Shown piece after piece: positions 36,232 to 45,969 of a stretch of DNA of 49,854 nucleotides. The stretch comes from Planctomycetota bacterium. GTDB taxonomy: Bacteria; Planctomycetota; Planctomycetia; Pirellulales; Pirellulaceae. The number at the start of each line of letters is the position of its first letter. Position 1 is the stretch's first letter. The position numbers were made by a program, and so were the translations under genes. The notes beneath the pieces were generated by a model. It saw nothing but the letters and a program-made list of their open reading frames with translations, had not been told where the DNA came from and did no database searches. The stretch lies in the NCBI GenBank assembly GCA_024277285.1, contig JAJRVM010000360.1, positions 1 through 49,854 of the forward strand. The letters are read 5' to 3'.

Positions 36232-37590
36232 ATGCCCTATCGCCAATCCACTCGGCCACGCCACGCTCAAGCTTGCGCGCTGAGCGCCACGACAACGCTA
36301 TTACTAGTGGCGACCCTGCTCCACGCCCAGGACAAACTGTCGACACAGCCACCGGCGCATGTTGTGGCCAAGCAAGTGCAACAGCGTGATGTGGTCATCC
36401 AGCACACGTTTGTCGGTACAGTCGCACCCACGCGCACCAGTCTAGTCGGCAGTCCGGTGGAGGGCCAAGTGATTGCCTTCCATGTGCGAGAGGGAGATTA
36501 CGTTAAGCGGGGCGACAAACTTGCTCAGCTGCGGCCCAAGAAGCTCGAAATCCAATTGGCTGGAGCGGAAGCTGAATTAGCACTGCTGCAAAACCAACTT
36601 GAAGACTTGCGAGTTGCGTTGCCGATCGAGATCGAACGTGCCAAGTCGCGCAAAGAGGCCGCAGAAGCATTGCAGCAATTCGCAAGTGAACAGTACGACC
36701 GTGTGAAGAATCTAGGTAGTAGTTCGCCGGTGACGTCGGCCGAATTGGACGAATTGCGGTCGGCCGCTGATTCGGCAATTCACATATTTGACGAACGTGC
36801 CGGTGCGCTGCAACTGGCCGAACAGACCGGGCCTGCAAAGATCGCACAGGCGGCAGCGCGCATCAAGGTCCAAGAAGAAACGATCAACGAGCTGCGCGAC
36901 GTGATCGATCAACATACGATCGTGGCACCGTTTGACGGCTACATCACGAAAGAGCAGACGGAAATCGGACAGTGGGTCACCAAAGGTGGGCCAATTGTTG
37001 AGATGGTCGAGCTCAACGAAGTCGACATCATCATTCCGGTCCTTGAGACACGGATTTCGGAACTGCGGGTCCGCACCGAGAGTGCGGTAGGGACGCAAAC
37101 AACCGCCATCGCAGTCGAGGCATTACGGAACGAATCGTTTCAAGGCGAAGTCATTGCGATCGTCCCGAAAGCCGACTTTCAATCACGCACATTTCCCGTG
37201 AAAGTCCGCGTACAGAACCGGCGCAGCGCACACACGAACACCGTGATGCTCAAACCGGGCATGTTCGCGCGCGTCACAATCCCCGTCCGTACCATCAAGA
37301 ACGCCGTAATGATCCCCAAAGACGCGTTGGTGCTCGATCGACGCTCGCCCACCGTATGGCGGATCAATTCGCCACATGATGCCAACACGGCGCGCGGCTC
37401 TGACATTCGATCGCATGCCGTCGTGATTGATCCAGACATATCAGTCGAGGACTGGGTCCAATTGGTCGGTCCGGTAGCCGCCGATGGATCGCTCCCACTG
37501 CAAGCAGGTGATCTTGTGATTACCGAAGGAAACGAGCGCGTCACTTTACGATCGACCGTAACCACCTCCAACGGCTCACGTCCGGAGTAG
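36232..37590 (+). CDS. RND efflux periplasmic adaptor (membrane fusion protein)
   Basis: 452 aa from ATG 36232; the frame is open to 35980 but upstream sequence is non-conserved and overlaps the tandem repeats. Signal peptide to about residue 33 (TLLLVATLLHAQ). The lipoyl-like half-motif VEGQVIAFHVREGDYVKRGD (about 75-95) precedes a long coiled-coil hairpin (EAELALLQNQLEDLRVALPI; EQYDRVKNL), the second lipoyl half IDQHTIVAPFDGYITKEQTE, and a beta-barrel/membrane-proximal part (LKPGMFARVTIPV). It bridges the inner-membrane RND pump encoded 43 bp downstream to an outer-membrane channel, which is not in this window. Confidence 0.9.
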   Translation: MPYRQSTRPRHAQACALSATTTLLLVATLLHAQDKLSTQPPAHVVAKQVQQRDVVIQHTFVGTVAPTRTSLVGSPVEGQVIAFHVREGDYVKRGDKLAQLRPKKLEIQLAGAEAELALLQNQLEDLRVALPIEIERAKSRKEAAEALQQFASEQYDRVKNLGSSSPVTSAELDELRSAADSAIHIFDERAGALQLAEQTGPAKIAQAAARIKVQEETINELRDVIDQHTIVAPFDGYITKEQTEIGQWVTKGGPIVEMVELNEVDIIIPVLETRISELRVRTESAVGTQTTAIAVEALRNESFQGEVIAIVPKADFQSRTFPVKVRVQNRRSAHTNTVMLKPGMFARVTIPVRTIKNAVMIPKDALVLDRRSPTVWRINSPHDANTARGSDIRSHAVVIDPDISVEDWVQLVGPVAADGSLPLQAGDLVITEGNERVTLRSTVTTSNGSRPE

Positions 37591-37633
37591 CACTGTCTTC
37601 CGAATAATACTCGGTTGAAATGCGGCGAATACC

Positions 37634-40600
37634 ATGCAGCTGATCGAAGCATTCGTAAACAATCCGGTGAAAGTGGCGGTAGGCGTACTGATCGTCGCGC
37701 TGTTCGGCTTCATTGCACTCATGCGCATGCCGATGCAACTGACTCCGGAAGTCGCGATTCCCAAGATCTCGATTCGGACGCGGTGGCCGGGTGCGAGTCC
37801 TGGTGAAATCGAGCGTGAAATCGTCCAGGAGCAGGAGGAACAGCTACAAAGTGTCGAGGGGGTCACGAAGATGTCGGCCGAGTGCCGTGATTCGCGTGGC
37901 ACAATCCGCCTGGAATTCAATGTCGGCACCGACCTCAGTGAAGCGTTGGTGAAAGTCAACTCCCGCTTGCAGCAAGTTCCGGAGTACCCCGAAGATGCGG
38001 ACGAACCGGTCATCACTACGGCGGACGCGAATGCGAGTCCCATCGCCTACTTCATCCTGCGCCCGTGGGTTGCTTCGTCGCAGGAAGTAGCCGACTTTCA
38101 AGCGGCGCACCCCGACTTGAGGGAGCTGCTGGAACCCGCGCGGCGCGCCCACAATTCGGGCCTGCGAACGCAACGATTCAAAACACTGGTCGAGGCGCAT
38201 CCCGACGTCAAGCAACGTATCGCCATACTGCTCCCTCCCGAAGGGATCTCTCCCCCAGATTTGCAGACGTTCGCCGAGGACTTTATCAAAGCACGTTTCG
38301 AACGCGTCCCTGGTGTCTCGAACTCCGATGTTCGAGGGGGTCGCGAAGAAGAAATGCAGGTGATTGTCGATCCGCAAAAACTAGCCGCGCGGCAACTGAC
38401 GATTTACGATATCCGCAACGCATTGCGGCAGGAAAATCGTGACATCTCGGCAGGTGACCTGTGGGAAGGAAAACGCCGTTACGTCGTCCGCACGCTCGGT
38501 CGTTTTCGCAGCCCCGAACAAGTGGGGGACGTGATTGTCAGCCAGGGTCAATTCGGCGCGTCAATCTACCTGCGTGATGTGGCGGATATTCGACTCGGAT
38601 TCAAGAAATCGGCTTCGGTTGCCAAGTACTTCGGTTTTCGCAGTCTGTCGATCACGGCGGTGCGGGAAACCGGCGCCAATGTCTTGGAAGTGATGGAAGG
38701 ACTGCGTCAGGCGCGCGACACACTTAACCGGGATCTGCTCCGCGACCGTGGCCTTGAATTGGTCCAAGTCTACGACCAGACCGACTACATCTATTCGGCA
38801 GTTAACCTAGTCGTTTGGAATATCATTGCGGCTGCCCTACTGACCATCGGGGTGCTCTTGGTTTTCCTGCGCAGTGGCCGAGCAACACTGGTCATCGCCC
38901 TGGCCATACCGACCAGTATCATTGGCACGTTCCTGATGCTGAGCCTGATGGGCCGATCCTTGAACGTGATCAGCCTGGCGGGACTCGCCTTCGCCCTGGG
39001 GATGTTGGTCGACAATGCTGTCGTGGTATTGGAGAACTGCTACCGGCACGCACAAATGGGTGACAATCCGTTCCTTGCGGCAGTGCGCGGCGCCAAAGAA
39101 GTCTGGGGGGCGGTCATCGCGTCGACACTGACGACACTCGCCGTCTTCTTGCCCGTCTTGTTTGTGGAAGAAGAAGCGGGACAGTTGTTCCGAGACATCG
39201 CGTTGGCTATTAGCTCGGCAGTCGGCCTCTCGTTGATTGTCTCGATCACGGTGATCCCATCGGCGGCAGCGCGACTATTACGTGGTCGGCAATCTCCCGG
39301 CAGGCATGGTGGCGACAATAGCCGTCGTAATAGTGCTCGTCTCAAATGGCCATTCAGACTCTTGTCCAGATCGATATTTCGTCCACTCGATGCGTTGGGA
39401 CAGCGTGCGATCAACTTGGTCGTTGGTATCAATCGATTCCTGCAAAAGAGCATCTTCCTTCGTCTCGCCACGGTGGTTTCGTTCGTCGGAACGGCCATTG
39501 GATTGAGTTACATCCTGATGCCGCAGGTCGAATACCTGCCGCCCGGCAACCGGAACTTCGTCTTCGCCATCATGTTGCCTCCCCCCGGCTACAGCATCGA
39601 TCGATCGCTCGAGTTCGGCAACGAACTGGAGCAGAAGTTGCGGCCGTATTGGGATTTGAACCTTGATGATCCGAAATCACAAGAACTCAAGTATCCTCCC
39701 ATTAGCAACTACTTTTTCTACGCCCGTGGAGCATTGATCTTCGTGGGGCTCCGCTCCGCCGACGAGCGCCGCGCCAGCCAATTGGCGGACCTGATCGAGG
39801 AAGTGACAGCCGATGCTCCCGGCGTCATTACCAGAACATCGCAAGCTAGTCTTTTCCCGCGTGGCCTGGGAACAGGGCGCAGCGTCGATATCGAGATTAC
39901 GGGACCGGAGTTAGAAGTGTTGATCGACGTCGGCAAGAAGATCTTCGAAAAAGTGCCTCAGGTCGTCGTCGTCACCGAAGAAGTACCGATCGACGAGGTA
40001 GTGGAATCGGACAACGTCTTGCGGCAAGACGACAGTCGAGGGACCGCGACAATTGTGCGTGATGCGGCACGCGCTTTCCCGAAACCAAGCCTGGAACTGA
40101 ATAGTCCCGAAATTCACCTGGTGCGTAAGACGAAACAAGCGTCCGACATGGGGGTCTCGACGGCTGAATTGGGGTACATCGTCAACGCGCTGCTCGACGG
40201 AGCCTACGCCTCGGACTACTTCGTTGGTGGCAAGAAGATCGACCTGACCATCCTGGGCAGCCAACGGTTCGCCGAGCGGACGCAAGACATCGGCAGCCTC
40301 GAAGTCGCCACGCCCTCGGGTGATCTAACACGACTTGACGGCCTGGCCACGCTCCAGTTCGCTGGCGGGCCCGAAGAGATTCGTCACCGTGAACGTGAAC
40401 GAGCGATCACGATCTCGGTAACGCCGCCAATCGAAATGCCGCTCGAACAGGCGATCCGCATCATCAACGAAGAGATTATTCGACCCGGCTTTGAATCGGG
40501 TGACATCCCACCTGAATGTCAGATCAATCTGGCAGGAACGGCTGATAAACTGGAAGCGACCTGGAAGGCACTCCGCTGGAACTTCCTGCTGGCACTGCTG

Positions 40601-41182
40601 GTAACTTATCTTCTCATGGCAGCGTTATTTGAATCGTGGCTCTACCCGTTGGTGATCATCCTGACCGTCCCGCTCGGAGCGGTTGGCGGACTACTGGGCT
40701 TGAGCCTGCTGAATCAGTACCTCAAGTTTGTTCCTTACTCAACGCCGCAACAGCTTGATGTGCTGACCATGCTGGGGTTCGTCATCCTGATCGGAACGGT
40801 GGTGAATAACCCAATTTTGATTGTCCACCAGACAATCAACCACATGAAGCTTGACCACATGTCACCCAACGCGTCGATCCTGGCGAGCGTCCGATCGCGC
40901 ATTCGGCCCATCTCGATGACCACGATCACAACCGTGCTGGGACTCTGTCCGCTGGTCCTCTTTCCCGGCGCTGGCAGTGAACTCTACCGCGGCCTCGGCT
41001 CGGTGGTCCTCGGTGGATTGGTCGTCTCCACGCTGTTCACCTTGGTCCTGGTCCCAACTCTGTTGAGCCTGATGTTGGAGGCCAAAGCATGGCTACTCGG
41101 TCACGGTACTTCCTCGCCCACTCGCCCCACCCCGGCTATTGATCATCCTGATGAAGAGCCCGTTGCGGCGCTGGTGGAATGA
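37634..41182 (+). CDS. RND-family efflux transporter
   Basis: 1182 aa. It starts with the typical first helix NPVKVAVGVLIVALFGFIAL, followed by MPMQLTPEVAIPKISIRTRW, and has about twelve transmembrane segments with two large periplasmic loops. The proton-relay segment in helix 4 reads GMLVDNAVVVLENCYRH: Asp460 is kept, but the second Asp of the AcrB pair is Asn461, as in a number of RND subfamilies. The second half has MTTITTVLGLCPLVLFPGAG. Loop 1 is longer than usual, with an insert near residues 145-200 (SQEVADFQAAHPDLRELLEP) that contains helical repeats. It exports drugs, metals or lipids using the proton gradient; the substrate is unknown. It overlaps the following DUF1559 gene by 32 bp, implying translational coupling. 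Confidence 0.9.
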   Translation: MQLIEAFVNNPVKVAVGVLIVALFGFIALMRMPMQLTPEVAIPKISIRTRWPGASPGEIEREIVQEQEEQLQSVEGVTKMSAECRDSRGTIRLEFNVGTDLSEALVKVNSRLQQVPEYPEDADEPVITTADANASPIAYFILRPWVASSQEVADFQAAHPDLRELLEPARRAHNSGLRTQRFKTLVEAHPDVKQRIAILLPPEGISPPDLQTFAEDFIKARFERVPGVSNSDVRGGREEEMQVIVDPQKLAARQLTIYDIRNALRQENRDISAGDLWEGKRRYVVRTLGRFRSPEQVGDVIVSQGQFGASIYLRDVADIRLGFKKSASVAKYFGFRSLSITAVRETGANVLEVMEGLRQARDTLNRDLLRDRGLELVQVYDQTDYIYSAVNLVVWNIIAAALLTIGVLLVFLRSGRATLVIALAIPTSIIGTFLMLSLMGRSLNVISLAGLAFALGMLVDNAVVVLENCYRHAQMGDNPFLAAVRGAKEVWGAVIASTLTTLAVFLPVLFVEEEAGQLFRDIALAISSAVGLSLIVSITVIPSAAARLLRGRQSPGRHGGDNSRRNSARLKWPFRLLSRSIFRPLDALGQRAINLVVGINRFLQKSIFLRLATVVSFVGTAIGLSYILMPQVEYLPPGNRNFVFAIMLPPPGYSIDRSLEFGNELEQKLRPYWDLNLDDPKSQELKYPPISNYFFYARGALIFVGLRSADERRASQLADLIEEVTADAPGVITRTSQASLFPRGLGTGRSVDIEITGPELEVLIDVGKKIFEKVPQVVVVTEEVPIDEVVESDNVLRQDDSRGTATIVRDAARAFPKPSLELNSPEIHLVRKTKQASDMGVSTAELGYIVNALLDGAYASDYFVGGKKIDLTILGSQRFAERTQDIGSLEVATPSGDLTRLDGLATLQFAGGPEEIRHRERERAITISVTPPIEMPLEQAIRIINEEIIRPGFESGDIPPECQINLAGTADKLEATWKALRWNFLLALLVTYLLMAALFESWLYPLVIILTVPLGAVGGLLGLSLLNQYLKFVPYSTPQQLDVLTMLGFVILIGTVVNNPILIVHQTINHMKLDHMSPNASILASVRSRIRPISMTTITTVLGLCPLVLFPGAGSELYRGLGSVVLGGLVVSTLFTLVLVPTLLSLMLEAKAWLLGHGTSSPTRPTPAIDHPDEEPVAALVE

Positions 41183-41852
41183 CGATCGCGCCAGTTTTCT
41201 CTTCGCTGGCAACGCCGACCACACTCTTGCCGCCCGGCTCAATGCGAAACGCACACAATCGATGAACAATCTAAAACAGATCGTCTTGGCCATGCACAAT
41301 TATCACGACGTGAACAAACACCTTCCGGCGGCGGCATCCTACGATGCGGCAGGAAAACCGCTGCTGAGTTGGCGCGTACATATCCTGCCGTATATCGATC
41401 AAAAGGCACTCTTCGACCAATTCAAGCTCGACGAACCGTGGGACAGCGAGCACAACATGAGACTGGCTCGGACCATTCCCAAGACCTACGTCGACCCCAA
41501 CCTGCATTTGAATCCGAGCATGACAACGTATGTGGCCCCGGTCGGTGAAGGCACCGTGTTTGGTGGGAAAGATGGGTTGACGTTTCGTGACATCCGCGAC
41601 GGTATCTCCAACACGCTGATGGTGGTCACTGCCACGCCCGAGAATGCCGTCATCTGGACCAAGCCGGACGACCTTCCCGTCACCGAGGCCGACCCGAAGA
41701 AGGGACTCTCTAGCGCCCATCGTCACATGTTCCTCGGCGTATTATGCGACGGCAGCGTGCGTGTATTCACGGACTCAATCGACGCCAAAACGCTATGGCA
41801 TCTGATGAGTGCCAACGATGGCGAAGTGGTCGATTGGCAAAGCATCAAGTAG
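41151..41852 (+). CDS. DUF1559-family protein without the pilin-like N-terminus
   Basis: 233 aa from ATG 41151 (TTG 41139 also possible), starting inside the end of the RND gene. The DUF1559 core is clear: RTQSMNNLKQIVLAMHNYHD (about residues 36-55), LLSWRVHILPYIDQKALFDQ, then FRDIRDGISNTLMVVTATPE and HMFLGVLCDGSVRVF. DUF1559 proteins, expanded in planctomycetes, normally begin with a prepilin leader and hydrophobic helix (FTLIELLVVIAII type). Here the N-terminus is charged (KSPLRRWWNDDRASFLFAGN) and has neither. It is therefore predicted cytoplasmic, or a truncated fusion product of the operon. The stop codon runs into a dispersed motif. Confidence 0.8.
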   Translation: MKSPLRRWWNDDRASFLFAGNADHTLAARLNAKRTQSMNNLKQIVLAMHNYHDVNKHLPAAASYDAAGKPLLSWRVHILPYIDQKALFDQFKLDEPWDSEHNMRLARTIPKTYVDPNLHLNPSMTTYVAPVGEGTVFGGKDGLTFRDIRDGISNTLMVVTATPENAVIWTKPDDLPVTEADPKKGLSSAHRHMFLGVLCDGSVRVFTDSIDAKTLWHLMSANDGEVVDWQSIK

Positions 41853-41868
41853 GGTGTGTCGAGCTCGC
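41852..41868 (+). repeat. Dispersed stop-codon-associated motif, copy 3
   Basis: GGGTGTGTCGAGCTCGC begins in the final base of the DUF1559 stop codon and is identical to 28891-28907. Confidence 0.65.
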
Positions 41869-42076
41869 CTAAGACAACGGTGGCCGTGCCTGCCACCGTC
41901 AAGGGCGAGTGCAGGCACACTAGAACACGCGTCGCGTCGGCAGGGTCTGTTTCATTCCCCCAAAACGTCCTACCGCTCAAATCTCGGGCCTCAACCCGGT
42001 CGCGTTTGACGCCAGATGGCAAAGCGTGGCTGACAGCTCGCGGCACATCCAGCAACGGAACCGGTGCACGCCCTCC

Positions 42077-43141
42077 TCACGGTGATCGCGTCAGTTCGCG
42101 CTCCAACCGATCGGCCAATTCCCTTAACGCGCTCTCATCGCGTTCATGCAACTGGGCGAAGTCCGTGACATCACGCTTCAACAGACGTTGGCTAAGCTGA
42201 ATCTGCCCCACCAAGGCCAGTTTCGAAGCATTCCGAATCGTCTCGTCACGCTCCCGCTCCGCTGCCTCCTTATCCCGCTCCGCCTCCTGCCGCATTTGCT
42301 CGATTTCCAGCCTGCTTTGCTCGATTTCCTGCCTGATTTGCTCGATTTCCTGCCTGATTTGCTCGGTTTCCTGCCTGATTTGCTCGGTTTCCTGCCTGCA
42401 TTGCTCGGTTTCCTGCATTTCCCGTTCCGCGGTCAGCCTGTCCCGCTCCACTTTCAAACGCCCTTCATAGAGTTCACGTTCCATTTCGCTTTGGGAAAAC
42501 ATCTTCAATACCTCCATCGCCTGACGGATTGCACCGGTGTCCAACGGCCCTGTATCAAGTGGCTGCGGGAGTGCATCCGCATCCAGCTTTATTCCATTCT
42601 TGAAGAAATACAGCCACAAGTCCAGGGGATTTCTCAAATCGATCAATTCCCGGTCGAAGTTGGGAATCTCAATCACATGAAGTGCCAGGCGATCTGTGAA
42701 GTTGAGCTGGTAACGGGCGTCGAATAGTCCAAAACGCCGGTGATACCCGGCCAAGCCGGGAAACAGCGTTCCATTGACAAAGCAGATCGAAATCGCGGGT
42801 CGGAGACGATGATAATCCTCGCCCACCATCAACTGCTGCGAGTAGAGGTTCGACCAGTAGTAGAGAATCCGTTCGGGCAGCGACTTATTGGCCACCATCT
42901 GCATCTCAATGTTGAATAGACGGCCCTGATCGTCTCTTGCTTTGACGTCAAGGATCGAGAGCTTATCGTCCGGCGCCATCTTCTCCGTGTAGGGATTCAA
43001 TAACTCTAGCCACGTCAGCGGCTGCAACGGGCCCCCTTGGAGCACCGCATTGATCAACGACATAGTCAGGTTCGGCCATGCCTCGGTGCCAAATACCTTT
43101 TTGAACGCAATGTCAACTTTGGGATCAATACCTGGAAACAT
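42077..43141 (-). CDS. Rpn-family (PD-(D/E)XK) recombination-promoting nuclease/putative transposase
   Basis: 354 aa from ATG 43141, preceded by AGGGAAAGG. The N-terminal 230 residues match the Rpn/YhgA-like nuclease family: MFPGIDPKVDIAFKKVFG, INAVLQGGPLQ and the active-site strands ILDVKARDDQGRLFNIEMQM, giving Asp65, Glu79 and Gln81 as the D-ExQ core. FANLYSQQL-type sequence appears as NLYSQQLMVGEDY. The C-terminal third is a coiled coil made of heptads (RQETEQI type) encoded by six 21-bp tandem repeats (42294-42419), whose number could vary. Rpn proteins cut DNA and promote RecA-independent recombination; they are often recently transferred and slippage-prone. It is isolated on the minus strand between repeats. 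Confidence 0.85.
   Translation of the reverse strand: MFPGIDPKVDIAFKKVFGTEAWPNLTMSLINAVLQGGPLQPLTWLELLNPYTEKMAPDDKLSILDVKARDDQGRLFNIEMQMVANKSLPERILYYWSNLYSQQLMVGEDYHRLRPAISICFVNGTLFPGLAGYHRRFGLFDARYQLNFTDRLALHVIEIPNFDRELIDLRNPLDLWLYFFKNGIKLDADALPQPLDTGPLDTGAIRQAMEVLKMFSQSEMERELYEGRLKVERDRLTAEREMQETEQCRQETEQIRQETEQIRQEIEQIRQEIEQSRLEIEQMRQEAERDKEAAERERDETIRNASKLALVGQIQLSQRLLKRDVTDFAQLHERDESALRELADRLERELTRSP
42294..42419 (-). repeat. Six in-frame 21-bp tandem repeats inside the Rpn gene
   Basis: Units of the type ATTTGCTCGATTTCCTGCCTG (written on the plus strand as 20 bases plus G) encode the heptad RQEIEQI or RQETEQI on the minus strand. Inner copies are nearly identical. Confidence 0.85.
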
Positions 43142-43582
43142 GATTGCCTTTCCCTCTCGCATCGCGTCGGTGCCAGTTCCGACCGACAGTTACCACAGCA
43201 TGTATGGTGCTGTGATCGCTCCCCAGGCCTCACGGCGGTGGCGTTCCAGGCAACCGCCTCTGCAAGCCTGGCATGACGACGTCTCTATAAAGCCAATCAC
43301 GGTTTGGCCAAGAAACCCCTCACGAAAAATTCCATTTTCTTCCTTTTTCTTGCACGACGAGTAAACACCGGGCGGTGAACAACTCTCGCACCTGCTCACA
43401 GACCACTGGCTGATTCGCCCCTCACGGATGGCGCCGACAATACCACGGATGATTGTCACAAGACCATTCACCGGCCTACGTTGCCTTGCGAGCACGAACC
43501 CACCCTACGCATACCTTAGGCATGCCTGGCATGGTATATTGGTTGTTTGCCTCCCGCTCGTTTCCCGCCTGAGGATACACTC
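43142..43582. other. Gene-free interval between divergent genes
   Basis: 440 bp that must hold the promoters of the Rpn and FG-GAP genes, which point away from each other. No specific promoter or repeat was identified. Confidence 0.4.
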
Positions 43583-45778
43583 ATGAACAAGATGCCATGC
43601 TGCGCGATACTTTTCTTGAGCCTCGTGATTGCGTTGCCAGCGCCGGGCCAGGAACCAGGCAACCACTCACATTGCTTCCAAGCACTCAAGTGCCCGCAAC
43701 CAAGTGCACAATCGACATGGGCCATACTCAAGCGTGACGGCGCGAACCGGGAGGTGGTTCCCTACCTTTCGTCACTGGGGCAGGGCGAGGGAGGTACCGG
43801 TATCATCTCGTCACCGCCTTTCACAATTTCGGATGATACGATCACATTCACTATTCGGGGACATGATGGCCAGGCAGGCAAAGCGGGAACAAACTTCATC
43901 GCGTTGGTCGATGCGCGCAAGGGCAAGGTGCTCAAGAAAACCGCAGCGCCCGGAAATGATGTACTCCAAGAACGCACCTGGGAAGTGAAAGACTTGAAGG
44001 GCAAGGAAGTCCGTGTGGAAGTGCACGACGGCAACCGAACCGGTGCCTTTGCTTGGCTAGGAGTCGGCAAAATCGATGCCGGCTCGGCGATGACAGTCGA
44101 CTTCAGCCGCGGGATGCCCGCACTCTGGAGGCGGAGTGAACGCGACGCGGCCCTGCGGTACGAAATCGTGAGCGGCGGGATTCCGTTTCGGCGCAATGCC
44201 GCAGTTTACAACTTGATCCCAGACAAGGGGCATGTCGAAATTCCGTGCGGCTTCACCGCCAAACAACTCTTTTTGCTCGGCTGTACTGTCGGCCTCGCTC
44301 GGCCCATGAAGATATGTGGAGGCGTCGAACTGCACTACCAATCTGGCGCAGTCGACATCGTGCCCTTGATGGTCGGGTTCACACTCGACAATCAAAACAA
44401 GCTGTTAAGTTCGGCGCCGTCGATCCATCTTCACTCCTCGGGCAATCCGTTCCAGTACTATGTACCGCTGGCACTGCGCGACGAGCCGCTAGAAACAATT
44501 CGACTGGTCGCCAACCCAACGCCTGCGTCAATTCCGCGAATCACGGCGATCACCGTCGAGACGAACGCCAAGAGCCCACAACTGACCGCGCTGCCGACAA
44601 CGCAAACATCGGCCGCCGAACAAGCATGGATCAATGCCCATTCGGTATCCGCCGATACTCTGACCAAAAACCACATCATCGAGCAGATCCGCAGCGCGTA
44701 TCGGCTGGCTACACCGCCGGTCACGACAGTTCGCTTCAAGAAGATTACGGTTGATTCCGCGTTTCGTAGTGAGGGCGTCAGCGTGGCCGACTTCAACGGT
44801 GACGGCACACTTGACATTGCCACGGGAAACCAGAACTACCTCGGCCCAAACTGGAAGATACAACCTCTGTTCGTCAAGCCCAAGGCTTTTCCACTGGCCA
44901 GTTACAGCGATTCGTTTCTTTGCTTTAACGACGACATTAACGGCGACGGCGCGCTCGACCTGATCGTCGTTGGATTCCCCGGCCAGACCACGCATTGGCT
45001 GGAAAATCCTGGCAAATCGGGCGGCACGTGGAAGAAGCATCTGGCCGTTAAAGCGACCGGCAACGAAAGCCCCGCCTACACTGACGTTGATGGCGACGGG
45101 CGCCGCGAGTTGTTGTTCATGAGCGGCAGCCGATTCGCAATGGCCAAGCCTCCGGCCGACCCCACAGAGCCATGGACGATCCAGATGATCGCCGGCCCAA
45201 AAGATCCAGGAGCCGGACACGGACTGGGAACAGGCGACATCAACGGCGATGGCATCACGGATGTCTTGAGTCCCAACGGCTGGTGGCAAGGACCCGGCAA
45301 GGCCACTCAAGAACCGTGGCAGTTCCACAAGCAAGCTTTCTTCGGTGGCGCCCAATTGTGCGTCGCTGATTTAGACGGCGACGGTGACAACGATGTATTG
45401 GGAAGCAGTCCGCACGCATACGGCATTGCCTGGACCGAACAAACGGCGGACGGCTGGGAACAACACCTGATCGACGATGAGGACTCCCAAACGCATGCGA
45501 TCCACTTGGCTGACATAAATGGCGATGGACTAATCGACTTTGTCACCGGCAAACGCTTCTGGGCTCACAACGGCCACGATCCGGGTTCGTACCAACGTGC
45601 CGTACTCTGCTGGTACGAACAGAAACGGATCAGCAAGCCGATTTGGATCAAACACGAAATTGACGGTAACAGCGGTGTTGGTCTTCACTTCCAAATCCTG
45701 GACCTCGACAACGACGGCCTGTTGGATATCGTTACTTCCAACAAGAAAGGCGTCTACGTTTTCCAACAGCAGCCGTAG
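43583..45778 (+). CDS. Secreted FG-GAP/VCBS-repeat protein
   Basis: 731 aa from ATG 43583, with GAGG 8 bp upstream. Signal peptide residues 1-24 (CCAILFLSLVIALPAPGQ). The N-terminal half is two beta-sandwich-like regions (ISDDTITFTIRGHDGQ; WLGVGKIDAGSAMTVDFSRG). From about residue 395 come at least six FG-GAP-type blades with calcium loops: DFNGDGTLDIATGNQNY, DINGDGALDLIVVGFPG, DVDGDGRRELLFMSG, DINGDGITDVLSPNGWW, DLDGDGDNDVLGSS, DINGDGLIDFVTGKRFW and DLDNDGLLDIVTS. The blades form an integrin-like propeller that binds ligands or glycans; no catalytic motif is visible. It lies 190 bp before the acetylesterase gene in the same direction, possibly co-transcribed. Confidence 0.85.
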   Translation: MNKMPCCAILFLSLVIALPAPGQEPGNHSHCFQALKCPQPSAQSTWAILKRDGANREVVPYLSSLGQGEGGTGIISSPPFTISDDTITFTIRGHDGQAGKAGTNFIALVDARKGKVLKKTAAPGNDVLQERTWEVKDLKGKEVRVEVHDGNRTGAFAWLGVGKIDAGSAMTVDFSRGMPALWRRSERDAALRYEIVSGGIPFRRNAAVYNLIPDKGHVEIPCGFTAKQLFLLGCTVGLARPMKICGGVELHYQSGAVDIVPLMVGFTLDNQNKLLSSAPSIHLHSSGNPFQYYVPLALRDEPLETIRLVANPTPASIPRITAITVETNAKSPQLTALPTTQTSAAEQAWINAHSVSADTLTKNHIIEQIRSAYRLATPPVTTVRFKKITVDSAFRSEGVSVADFNGDGTLDIATGNQNYLGPNWKIQPLFVKPKAFPLASYSDSFLCFNDDINGDGALDLIVVGFPGQTTHWLENPGKSGGTWKKHLAVKATGNESPAYTDVDGDGRRELLFMSGSRFAMAKPPADPTEPWTIQMIAGPKDPGAGHGLGTGDINGDGITDVLSPNGWWQGPGKATQEPWQFHKQAFFGGAQLCVADLDGDGDNDVLGSSPHAYGIAWTEQTADGWEQHLIDDEDSQTHAIHLADINGDGLIDFVTGKRFWAHNGHDPGSYQRAVLCWYEQKRISKPIWIKHEIDGNSGVGLHFQILDLDNDGLLDIVTSNKKGVYVFQQQP

Positions 45779-45969
45779 AACGGACTTCAGTCCATTCACG
45801 CGCCGCCAATAAACTCAACCTCTCCAGCAGCCCTCCAAACCGACAATAGCTCGTTCAATTGTGGACATGGCTTCCCGCAATTTTAGCGGTCCTCTGAATT
45901 TCAACGTCCAACGAAACTCGCAAACGGCCTGAAAACCGTTCTACTACCTCACTTCAAGGAGCACTCAAC

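Noticed and set aside
44528..45355. 275-codon minus-strand open frame
   Set aside because: Antisense to the FG-GAP repeats, whose periodic composition keeps the frame open.
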